From Adlercreutzia equolifaciens DSM 19450 (GTDB lineage Bacteria; Actinomycetota; Coriobacteriia; Coriobacteriales; Eggerthellaceae), in NCBI RefSeq assembly GCF_000478885.1, contig NC_022567.1, forward strand, positions 682,001 through 746,000: a DNA stretch of 64,000 nt. The letters run 5' to 3'. This document shows positions 30,496 to 38,226 of this stretch, one piece after another (position 1 is the stretch's first letter; the number at the start of each line of letters is the position of its first letter). The translations under genes were made by a program, and so were the position numbers. The notes beneath the pieces are model-generated. The model was not told the origin of the DNA and searched no databases. It saw only the letters and a list, made by a program, of their open reading frames with translations.

Positions 30496-33033
30496 ATGAC
30501 TGAGGCATTTAGTCCCGCCAACGGACTCACGCGCCGAAACTTTCTCAAGTCGACGGGCGTTGCGGCCGCTGCTGTAGCCGCGGGAGGCGCCGGGGCTTTC
30601 GCTGCCGGCGGCCTTGCCCAGGCCGAGACTTACGAGGCGGGGCAAACCGAGGGCGATGGTGAGGAAATCTTCTGCGGCATCTGCCGCGGCAACTGCTCGG
30701 GTACATGCAAGCTCAACATTCATGTGCGCGACAATAAAATCGTCAAGACGTCCAAGCGCTCTTTCAACTCTTTTCCCGACGGTAGCGTTGATCGCATCTG
30801 CCTGCGGGGCTTGAGCCATGTCTACAACGTTTACGGCCCCAACCGCATCCAGTATCCCATGCGCCGCGTAGGCGAGCGCGGGGCCGGCGAGTGGGAGCGC
30901 ATTACCTGGGAAGAGGCCATTAAGGAGATCACCGACGAGTGGAAGCGCATCCAGGCAGAATACGGCGAGCAGGCCATCGCCTATACCCGCGGCTCGGGAA
31001 ACCTGGGAGCCATCAGCGGCGTAGCATCGCCCATGTACAATGTCTTCTTCAACAAGATCAACGCCAGCATGATCAAGATCGCTCGCGACCAGGCCAACAC
31101 TCGTGGCATCAACCGCGTCGTGGGCAACCTCGGTGATTGGGTGTTGAACGATCCCTCCGATTTCAAGAACGCTAAGACGCTGTTCGTGTGGGGCGCCAAC
31201 ATCACCGATGCGCAGATTCACGACTGGCATTTCGTGGCCGACGCCCAAGATGCCGGCACCAAGCTGGTGGTCATCGACCCCATCATGACCCAGCTGGCTG
31301 CTCGCGCCGATATGTGGGTTCCGGTGAAGCCCGCCACCGACGCCGCCCTCGCGCTTTCCATGATGTACGTCATGGTGGAGGAAGATGCCGTGAACAAGCC
31401 CTTCCTGCGCGATCACACCTGCGCGCCGTTCCTGGTGCGCAGCGACACCGGGAAGTTCCTGCGCATGAGCGACCTGGGCGTGGAGCCCGAGGTCATCGAG
31501 GTGGAGACGGGCGCTGTCTCGGCTGCCTCCAGCGAGAACAAGGGCGCACAGGTCGGCAAGGCGAAGACCACCACCAAGATCATCGACCATCCGGCGGTGC
31601 TCGATGCCGATGGCACGGTGAAGAGCCTCGTTGAGGCCGCCGACCCGCAGCTGAACGGCACCTACGACTTCAACGGCGTTTCCTGCAGCACCGCCTACGA
31701 TCTGCTGCTGGAAGACATTATGGAGTACGCGCCCGAGAAGGCCCAGGAGATCTGCGACGTTCCTGCCGAGACCATTGTGGAACTGGCGCATCTCGCCCTC
31801 GACGGCCCGTGCACTCATCGCCTGGGTTGGGGCTCCAACTCCTACACCAACGGCGTGCACGCGGCCCACGCCAACATCACCATGGCAGCGCTCACGGGCC
31901 AGATCGGCTATCCGGGCGCAGGCACGGGTGTTGGCGACTTCAAGGCATGCTGGGGCATCAACGCGGTTGTGAAGGGCATGACGGCGGCGAAGTACCCTAT
32001 GATCTCGGCGCTTGCGCTGCCGGAGATCATGCGCACCGACAAGTGGAAGGGCGAGGACTACCCCATTCGCTCGCTCTACGTGTACGCTGGCAACCCCGTT
32101 TCCAACCAGGTGAACACCAACGAGTACATCAACGACGTCGTCGGCAACATGGACCTGTATGTGGTGGCCGACTATACCTTCACCGATACGGTGAAGTATG
32201 CCGACATCGTGCTGCCCGCCTCCCATTGGTTCGAGCAGCAGGAGTTGGTGCCCATCTCTGCCACCCAATGCTTCCTCCACAGCGAGAAGGCTATCGACCC
32301 CCTGTACGAGTCCAAGAGCGACTTCGAGATCTTGAAGCTCTTGGCCGAGGGCATGGGGTATCCCGATCTCATCGACCTTACCGAGGACGAATACATGTCC
32401 CAGGTGGTGGATACCCCGGCTTTGGGCGCGCTCGGCATCACCTACGATGCCATCAAGCAGAACGAGGACATGTACTGGTATCCGGAAAAGCCCTGGATCC
32501 CCTGGAAGAACGCCGAGTTTCGCACCGAATCCGGTCGCATGGAGTTCTATGTCGAGAATCCGACCGTGCAGTTCGACGTGGGCCAGGAGTTCGACGAGGA
32601 TCGCGAGCATCTGCCCCGCTACTTTAATCCCACCGAGGCCTATGAAGGCAGCCCCACCTGGGACAAGTACAAGCTCATCTTGCTGTCCGAGCGCCCGCGC
32701 TTCCGTGTGCACTCCATGTGGTCGGACAACGCCTACCTGCGCGAGCTTGACCCGGAGCCCACGATCAAGATGAACCCGGCCGATGCTGAGGCCCGTGGCA
32801 TTGCCGACGGCGACTACGTCGAGGTGTACAACGATCGCGGGCATTGCGTGGCTCGGGCGGTGTACAACGACGGCATTCGCCCGGGATGCATGGTGTATCC
32901 CAAGAGTTGGCAGCAGCACCAGCACAAGGCGGGTAGCTGGTCTGAGCTTCTGACCAGCGAGTACGATCCCGTCGGTGTAAACGAGAGCTACTTCGACAAC
33001 CTTGTCGAAGTGCGTGTCTGGAATGAGGAATAG
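30496..33033 (+). CDS. DMSO-reductase-family molybdopterin oxidoreductase, catalytic subunit
   Basis: 845 residues. A twin-arginine signal (LTRRNFLKSTG, residues ~11-21) is followed by an Ala-rich hydrophobic stretch, so the folded enzyme goes to the outer face of the membrane. A 4Fe-4S site follows (CGICRGNCSGTC, then ICLRG), then the molybdopterin domains and a C-terminal MoCo-dinucleotide-binding region (LLSERPRFRVHSMW, MVYPKSWQQHQ). The electron acceptor cannot be read from sequence. GGAGG lies before the ATG. It leads an operon with Fe-S and membrane subunits. Confidence 0.9.
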   Translation: MTEAFSPANGLTRRNFLKSTGVAAAAVAAGGAGAFAAGGLAQAETYEAGQTEGDGEEIFCGICRGNCSGTCKLNIHVRDNKIVKTSKRSFNSFPDGSVDRICLRGLSHVYNVYGPNRIQYPMRRVGERGAGEWERITWEEAIKEITDEWKRIQAEYGEQAIAYTRGSGNLGAISGVASPMYNVFFNKINASMIKIARDQANTRGINRVVGNLGDWVLNDPSDFKNAKTLFVWGANITDAQIHDWHFVADAQDAGTKLVVIDPIMTQLAARADMWVPVKPATDAALALSMMYVMVEEDAVNKPFLRDHTCAPFLVRSDTGKFLRMSDLGVEPEVIEVETGAVSAASSENKGAQVGKAKTTTKIIDHPAVLDADGTVKSLVEAADPQLNGTYDFNGVSCSTAYDLLLEDIMEYAPEKAQEICDVPAETIVELAHLALDGPCTHRLGWGSNSYTNGVHAAHANITMAALTGQIGYPGAGTGVGDFKACWGINAVVKGMTAAKYPMISALALPEIMRTDKWKGEDYPIRSLYVYAGNPVSNQVNTNEYINDVVGNMDLYVVADYTFTDTVKYADIVLPASHWFEQQELVPISATQCFLHSEKAIDPLYESKSDFEILKLLAEGMGYPDLIDLTEDEYMSQVVDTPALGALGITYDAIKQNEDMYWYPEKPWIPWKNAEFRTESGRMEFYVENPTVQFDVGQEFDEDREHLPRYFNPTEAYEGSPTWDKYKLILLSERPRFRVHSMWSDNAYLRELDPEPTIKMNPADAEARGIADGDYVEVYNDRGHCVARAVYNDGIRPGCMVYPKSWQQHQHKAGSWSELLTSEYDPVGVNESYFDNLVEVRVWNEE

Positions 33034-33035
33034 CC

Positions 33036-33665
33036 ATGGCTGAGAGCAAACTGGTTATGTTGGTGGACACCAAGCGGTGCATCGCCTGCAACTCGTGTGC
33101 CGTTGCCTGCAAGGTGGAGAACAACCTGCCCAAGGACGTGTGGTGGAACCGCGTCATGACGGTCGGCGGCCCGCATCTGGATGCCCCGAGCGGCACGTAT
33201 CCCAACTTGGAGATGTATAACGTGACCGTGGCCTGCCAGCACTGCGAGAATCCCGCTTGCGTGAAAGTATGCCCCGTGGGCGCCACCTATAAGGATCCCG
33301 AGACGGGCGTGGTGCGCCAGGACTACGACAAGTGCATTGGCTGCCGCATGTGCATGAGCGCCTGCCCCTACAACGGCGTGCGCTCCTTCAACTGGGAGGA
33401 GCCGGTCTACCACCTGGACTTCGCCACGGGCGACCAGGACGTGGCACCGCATCAGAAGCATGTGGTCGAGAAGTGCACGTTCTGCTGGCATCGGCTGGCG
33501 AAGGGCCTGGCGCCGGCTTGTGTTGAAGCATGCTCGGCCCGTGCGCGCATCTTCGGCGACGCGAGCGATCCCGATTCCGCAGTATCGCAAAAGCTGAGGG
33601 AGCGCTCGTCCATGCGCCTTCTCGAGGATCGCGATACCGAACCGTCTGTCTATTTCCTCCGGTAA
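33036..33665 (+). CDS. DmsB/NrfC-like four-cluster ferredoxin subunit
   Basis: 209 residues with four 4Fe-4S cluster motifs: CIACNSCAVAC, CQHCENPACVKVCP, CIGCRMCMSACP, and a last set with CTFCWHRLAKGLAPACVEAC. It passes electrons between the membrane subunit and the molybdenum subunit. Its ATG is two bases after the catalytic gene's stop. No export signal of its own, as expected for a protein carried along by the Tat partner. Confidence 0.93.
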   Translation: MAESKLVMLVDTKRCIACNSCAVACKVENNLPKDVWWNRVMTVGGPHLDAPSGTYPNLEMYNVTVACQHCENPACVKVCPVGATYKDPETGVVRQDYDKCIGCRMCMSACPYNGVRSFNWEEPVYHLDFATGDQDVAPHQKHVVEKCTFCWHRLAKGLAPACVEACSARARIFGDASDPDSAVSQKLRERSSMRLLEDRDTEPSVYFLR

Positions 33666-33682
33666 CGAGAAGGAGTTGAGCT

Positions 33683-34951
33683 ATGTCTGAGTATATGCAG
33701 GGCGGCGCCCTTGCCAACGACGACCTCGATTTCTCGGCGCCCCGCGAGCGGGATCGCGCCAGCGAGCGCTCGTCGGCCGCGGTGAAGAGCCCGGCGCTGA
33801 ACGTGGCCATCGGCGTGAGCGCCGTGGCGGTGCTGGTTGGTCTGGCGCTGTGGTTCATGCAGCTGTCGGGCGGCATGGTGCAGACCGCCATGCGCAACCT
33901 CGATAGCTGGGGCCTCTACATCACGGGCTTCATGTTCTTCGTGGGCCTGTCGGCTGGCGGCCTCATTATCTCGTCGGTGCCCAAGGCCCTCGGAATCCGC
34001 GGCTTCGGCGGCATCTCGAAGGTCGCCGTGTTCTCCTCCATCGCCTGCACGGTGGTCGCCATCGGCCTTGTGGTGGTGGACATGGGCCAGCCCTTCCGCG
34101 TATGGGAGCTGTTCGTGTATTCCAACCTGGGCAGCCCCCTCATGTGGGACATCATCGTGCTGGGCACCTACCTCATCCTGTCGTGCGTGTACCTGTGGGC
34201 GCAGATCCAGGCCGAGCGAGGCAAGGTCAGTGCCGTGGCGCTGCGCATCGTCTCGGTGATCGCGCTTGTCACCGCCGTGCTCGTGCACTCGGTGACCGCC
34301 TGGATCTTCGGCCTGCAGCAGGGGCACGAGATGTGGCACACCGCCCTTCTGGCTCCATGGTTCGTGTCCTCCGCCCTGGTGTGCGGCACGGCGCTCGTGA
34401 TGGCCATCGTCATCGGGCTGCGCCGCGCGGGCTACCTCGAGCTTGAGCAGGACAACGTGGTGCGTCTCGCCAAGCTCCTCGGCGCCTTCGTGCTGGTGGA
34501 TTTGTATTTCTTCGGTTGCGACCTGCTCACCGAGGGCTTCCCGGGCGGGGCCGGAGCGGAAGTGGTGGCCCTGCTGACCCAAGGCCCCCTGGCGCCCTAC
34601 TTCTGGTTCGAGATCATCGGCTGCGCCGTGTGCGCCGTCATCTGCCTGACCCCGGCCCTGCGACGCAACGGCCTTTTGGTGGCGGCATCGCTGCTGGCCA
34701 TCGCGGGCATCTTCTGCAAGCGCGTGCAGCTGCTGGTGGGCGGCTTCCAGATCGCCAACCTCGATCTGCCCTTTGCGATGAACTCCATGAGCATCACTTA
34801 CGCCGACGGCACGCTCGCCGATGCCTACGCGAACCTCGTCTACTGGCCTACGCCGCTGGAGTTCGGAGTGACGCTGGGCGTGGTAGCCCTCGGGTTCCTC
34901 ATCTTCTTCCTGGGTCTGAAGTTCCTTCCTCTGCGACCCGCCGAGAAGTAG
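33683..34951 (+). CDS. NrfD/PsrC-like membrane subunit
   Basis: 422 residues with a ~55-residue polar N-terminus followed by nine to ten membrane segments (for example LNVAIGVSAVAVLVGLALWFMQL and LGAFVLVDLYFFGCDLL). Layout and position after the Fe-S gene mark it as the quinone-interacting anchor. AAGGAG precedes the ATG. Confidence 0.9.
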   Translation: MSEYMQGGALANDDLDFSAPRERDRASERSSAAVKSPALNVAIGVSAVAVLVGLALWFMQLSGGMVQTAMRNLDSWGLYITGFMFFVGLSAGGLIISSVPKALGIRGFGGISKVAVFSSIACTVVAIGLVVVDMGQPFRVWELFVYSNLGSPLMWDIIVLGTYLILSCVYLWAQIQAERGKVSAVALRIVSVIALVTAVLVHSVTAWIFGLQQGHEMWHTALLAPWFVSSALVCGTALVMAIVIGLRRAGYLELEQDNVVRLAKLLGAFVLVDLYFFGCDLLTEGFPGGAGAEVVALLTQGPLAPYFWFEIIGCAVCAVICLTPALRRNGLLVAASLLAIAGIFCKRVQLLVGGFQIANLDLPFAMNSMSITYADGTLADAYANLVYWPTPLEFGVTLGVVALGFLIFFLGLKFLPLRPAEK

Positions 34952-35060
34952 TTTCCGCAGATGCGGGCCGAACCATCCAATCGGTTGCGCGTCTCTCTAG
35001 CATGCGGGCCGTCTGCCGCGGGGCGGGCGGCCCTTTTCTTTCGAGGGAGGAAGGAACCCT

Positions 35061-35423
35061 ATGAGGAAGATCATTGCGACGGTGGTGGTGTTTCTGCTGG
35101 CCGGCGCGTGCGTTGTCGGCGCGGTGGCCCTCGTGCAGCCCGATGTGCTGAGCGTGCGGCCTATCGCTGCCGATTCGCCTTGCCCGGTGGTGGGGTGCGC
35201 ATCGGGTGAGTGCCACGGCTTCGACGATGTGCCCGAGCCCGACGGCGTGCACGAGATGACCTGTCCGGAGGCCTCGTGCGCATCGGTGGAATGCCATGGC
35301 TGGGAGACGCTCTCGTCTCGCTACCACCAGGCGTCGGATGCCAGCCTGAACCTGTGGATTCTCATGCCGGTGGCCCTTGTGGTGGCGCTCGTCGGCATTA
35401 TGCGGAAGGTGGGACGGTCATGA
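35061..35423 (+). CDS. membrane-tethered protein with two CX4CX4CH motifs, possible cytochrome c
   Basis: 120 residues: an N-terminal membrane segment or signal (about 5-27), then an exposed region of ~60 residues, then a C-terminal membrane segment (about 95-113). The exposed part holds a repeated motif, CPVVGCASGECHGF and CPEASCASVECHGW, i.e. C-P-X3-C-A-S-X-E-C-H-G twice. CX4CH is a known non-standard haem c site (as in cytochrome c3), so this could carry two haems; a metal or Fe-S site is another option. GGAGGAAGG precedes the ATG. The following gene overlaps its stop. Confidence 0.7.
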   Translation: MRKIIATVVVFLLAGACVVGAVALVQPDVLSVRPIAADSPCPVVGCASGECHGFDDVPEPDGVHEMTCPEASCASVECHGWETLSSRYHQASDASLNLWILMPVALVVALVGIMRKVGRS

Positions 35424-35851
35424 GGATGCTCGTTGTGGATGTTCTGGCGCTGGCCCTGTACATCGTGGTGTCGCTGCCCGCGCTGACGGGTGTGGGACCG
35501 CACGAGTGGCTCGGGCTCGGCGTGGGGCTCGTCCTGCTCGTTCACGGCGTCCAGCACGCCGACTTCGTCACGCGCCTTCTGTCCGGCCACCGCTCCCTGC
35601 GGGTAGCAGGTCGCGTTCTGCTGGATGTGGCCCTCGTGATCGCGGTTGTGGTCGTTGTTTTGTCGGGTCTTATGGAGTCGGGTGCCGTGCTGCTGTCGTT
35701 CGGCCTGTACGCCGAGGGGTATTACTTCTGGGGGCCTTTGCACGCAACGTCCGCCAAGGTGCTTCTCGCGCTTCTTATTGTGCATGGGGCGCTCAACATC
35801 GGTCCGGTGCGGCGTTTGACACGGCATATGTGTGCGAAGGAGACCGAGTAA
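35420..35851 (+). CDS. DUF4405-type cytochrome b-like membrane protein
   Basis: 143 residues, four membrane segments. His residues in helices (VLLVHGVQHADFV; LHATSAKVLLALLIVHGALNIGPV) match the haem b-binding arrangement of DUF4405/FdnI-like proteins. The ATG overlaps the previous stop (ATGA), implying coupled translation. Together with the CX4CH protein it could form a two-protein electron-transfer unit of the respiratory operon. Confidence 0.78.
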   Translation: MRMLVVDVLALALYIVVSLPALTGVGPHEWLGLGVGLVLLVHGVQHADFVTRLLSGHRSLRVAGRVLLDVALVIAVVVVVLSGLMESGAVLLSFGLYAEGYYFWGPLHATSAKVLLALLIVHGALNIGPVRRLTRHMCAKETE

Positions 35852-35890
35852 GCGAGCGGTTGCTATTCGGTGATCGTCTTTGATCCTGCA

Positions 35891-35923
35891 AAAGAGCGGC
35901 CCGGGCGAGTGCCCGGGCCGCTC
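35891..35923. terminator. terminator between the respiratory operon and the LCP gene
   Basis: A perfect 13-bp stem (35894-35906 with 35911-35923, GAGCGGCCCGGGC and its complement) has a four-base loop. It is followed by GGTGTTTC on the plus strand and by TTTTGC on the minus strand, so it can serve both convergent units. Confidence 0.75.
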
Positions 35924-35947
35924 GGTGTTTCTGGTGTGGGCAGCCGT

Positions 35948-37324
35948 CTACTCCACATCTACGACGTCGTCAGTGGTCAGGGCGTCGGCCATGAGATCCT
36001 GATACTCCGCGGGCGATGCGGCGTTGGTGGCGGCGCCCAGCGCGGTGTCGCTGGCCTGGGGCTCGGGGATCTCCGCGGAGGTGTCGCTCGGGTCGAGGCC
36101 CGCGTCCACGCGGCGCATCATATCCTGCCACTCGGCGTACTGGGTGCCCACGTAGCTGATGCCGTCTTGGTTGAGCGTGTAGCTCGGGCAGGCCGCCGAG
36201 TACATGGTGAGGCCCTTGTCCTTGAAGGTAAGGGCTAGCGACACCAGGTCGGTGACGGAGTAGTCGGTGGTCACGCAGCGGGCGAGCGATTCAACGGTGC
36301 CGGGAATCTCGGTGGGCGAGGCGGCCAGCACCTTCTCCACGATGGCCTCGATGATCATGCGCTGGGCCTGGGCGCGGGAGAAATCGCCGGCGCGGGTGGC
36401 GTGGCGCTCGCGGGCGAAGGCGAGGGCCTGGTCGCCGTCGAGGATCTGCTCGCCGGCCTCAAGGGAGATGCCGCTCGTGTCGGAATAGAAGCTCTCGGGC
36501 ACGTTCACCTGAATGCCGCCGAGCTCGTTCACGACGTCCTTCAGCTCTTCGAAGTGCACCTCCACGTAGTGGGTGATGGGCACGCCGGCGAAGGTGGAGA
36601 GCGTTTTCACGGCTTCGGAGGGGCCGCCGAAGGCATAGGCGGCGTTGATCTTCTGGGTGCCGTGGCCCTCGATGTCGATCATGGTGTCGCGGGGCACCGA
36701 GATGAGGTCGACCACGCCCTTGTCGGGATCGATGCGGGCGAGCATGGTCACGTCCGATCGGCTGGCCGTCTCGCCCTTGCGGGCGTCGCTGCCGAAGATG
36801 CCCACGTAATAGGAGCCGTCGGCCTTGGCTGGGGCCAGCTGCTCGCCGAGCTCCTTGAACTCAGCGTCGTCGAGACCGCCTTGGATGGTGGCGTTGATGC
36901 CGTTCAGGTAGAGCGCGAGCGCCGTGCCGGCACCGGCGAGAACGACGACGAGGGCCGCGGCGATGCCGAGGGCGATCTTCTTGCCGCGCGACTTCTTGCG
37001 GGCCGCCTTGGCCCGGGCGAGGCTGTCGGTGGCGGCGAAGCTTTGGGAGCCGCCCGCGGCGGAAACGGGGCTCGCGGTCGGCGCGAAGCCGGTGCCCTCG
37101 AAGGAGGAGCGGGCGCGGGCGGCGCGGGGCGTGCGCGAAACGTCCGCCTGGGCACTGCGAGAACGGGCGGCCTGGGCGCTCCGGGTGCTGCGGCCGGCGC
37201 TCGTTACGGGGGCGGAGTGGGAACCGCGGCGTCCCTGCGTGGAGCCGAGGGGCGCCGAGTGGGCGCCCCGGCGCGAGGTGCCGGAGTTGAGCGGAGCGGA
37301 ATGCTTGCCAGGTCTGTTTGCCAT
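35948..37324 (-). CDS. LytR-CpsA-Psr (LCP) family cell-wall polymer ligase
   Basis: 458 residues. A very basic, Ser/Arg/Ala-rich cytosolic N-terminus (~110 residues) precedes one membrane segment (IALGIAAALVVVLAGAGTALALYL). The LCP domain follows: FGSDAR, RSDVTMLARIDPDKGVVDLISVPRDTMIDI, KINAAYAFGG, DGDQALAFARERH, matching the pyrophosphate-binding Arg/Asp residues of the family. It should attach glycopolymers to peptidoglycan from undecaprenyl carriers outside the cell. Start uncertain: the ATG at 37324 has no good ribosome site; the frame stays open to 37426. Confidence 0.88.
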   Translation of the reverse strand: MANRPGKHSAPLNSGTSRRGAHSAPLGSTQGRRGSHSAPVTSAGRSTRSAQAARSRSAQADVSRTPRAARARSSFEGTGFAPTASPVSAAGGSQSFAATDSLARAKAARKKSRGKKIALGIAAALVVVLAGAGTALALYLNGINATIQGGLDDAEFKELGEQLAPAKADGSYYVGIFGSDARKGETASRSDVTMLARIDPDKGVVDLISVPRDTMIDIEGHGTQKINAAYAFGGPSEAVKTLSTFAGVPITHYVEVHFEELKDVVNELGGIQVNVPESFYSDTSGISLEAGEQILDGDQALAFARERHATRAGDFSRAQAQRMIIEAIVEKVLAASPTEIPGTVESLARCVTTDYSVTDLVSLALTFKDKGLTMYSAACPSYTLNQDGISYVGTQYAEWQDMMRRVDAGLDPSDTSAEIPEPQASDTALGAATNAASPAEYQDLMADALTTDDVVDVE

Positions 37325-37469
37325 AGGGTTCGGCGCGCAGGCGCCTGCCTCCTCGATAAGCACGGTGGTACGAATGCGAAACCCCAAGATACCAGGAAAA
37401 GGGCGACCGTGGGTCGCCTTCGACAAGAAAACAGGCTTTTGGAAGGGTGGTGGAAGGGGAAGGAGGGGG

Positions 37470-37498
37470 TTGCCGAAAAGGGCGGCGCTCTCTATAAT
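37470..37498 (+). promoter_or_regulatory. promoter of the TetR-activase operon
   Basis: TTGCCG (37470-37475), 17-base spacer, TATAAT (37493-37498). A start of transcription near 37505 follows. Confidence 0.7.
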
Positions 37499-37542
37499 GC
37501 GAGCTATTGAACAGCGTGTCCATTTTTGGCCGTTCTGTCGAA

Positions 37543-38211
37543 ATGCGCCCGCTGCATCGCAACCGAACGAAGGAGACCGTCATAGCCACGGCAACCTGCG
37601 CGCCGGCCGCTCCCTGCGAGGATCGGCGCATCGCGAAATCGAGGCGCGCCCTGCGCGGCGCCCTTGTCGAGCTCATGGAGGAGCGCGGCTACGATGCGCT
37701 CACCGTGAACGACTTATGCGAGCGGGCCGATACGTCCCGCGGCACTTTCTACAACCACTTCCGCGACAAGGACGGGCTGCTCGCCGTGCTGGAGGACGAG
37801 GTCATGGCCGACCTCGATGCCCTGCAGGAGCGCATGCAGTCCATTACCCTGGCGGACATGCTGGCCTTCCGCGCGACGGGCCGCCCGCTGCCGTTCCTCG
37901 TGGAGCTGTTCGACTACCTGCGCGAGCAGAGCGACTTTCTGCACGCGGTGCTCGGCCCCGGGGGCGATGTGCGTTTCGGGCCGCGGCTGCGCGAGGCGGT
38001 CTGCGAGAACCTGGTGCAGAACATCCTGCATGAGAAATACCGCGACAACCCTACGGTCTTCGTGGAATACTACGTCGCCTTCTACGCCGCCGCCTATTTA
38101 GGGATCATCGCCCACTGGATCGAGCGCGGCTGCCCCGAATCCTCCGAGACTATGGCGCGCATCGCCATGCGCCTTCTGTTTATCAAGCCCGGCGAGTCCA
38201 TCGAGCTGTAA
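37543..38211 (+). CDS. TetR-family transcriptional regulator
   Basis: 222 residues from the ATG at 37543. The TetR HTH (RRALRGALVELMEERGYDALTVNDLCERADTSRGTFYNHFRDKDGLLAVL) is followed by a helical ligand domain. It lies 15 bases upstream of the giant dehydratase activase and probably controls it. The start is unclear: a good AAGGAG (37571-37576) is followed by GTC-ATA rather than ATG/GTG/TTG, while the ATG at 37543 lacks a ribosome site and a TTG at 37507 would be almost leaderless. Confidence 0.85.
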   Translation: MRPLHRNRTKETVIATATCAPAAPCEDRRIAKSRRALRGALVELMEERGYDALTVNDLCERADTSRGTFYNHFRDKDGLLAVLEDEVMADLDALQERMQSITLADMLAFRATGRPLPFLVELFDYLREQSDFLHAVLGPGGDVRFGPRLREAVCENLVQNILHEKYRDNPTVFVEYYVAFYAAAYLGIIAHWIERGCPESSETMARIAMRLLFIKPGESIEL

Positions 38212-38226
38212 GTTGGGAGTAAGCCA

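Noticed and set aside
30376..32925. 849-codon open frame antisense to the molybdoenzyme gene
   Set aside because: Long antisense frames are common opposite GC-rich genes; this one lacks domains and a ribosome site, while the sense strand has clear Tat, Fe-S and cofactor motifs.
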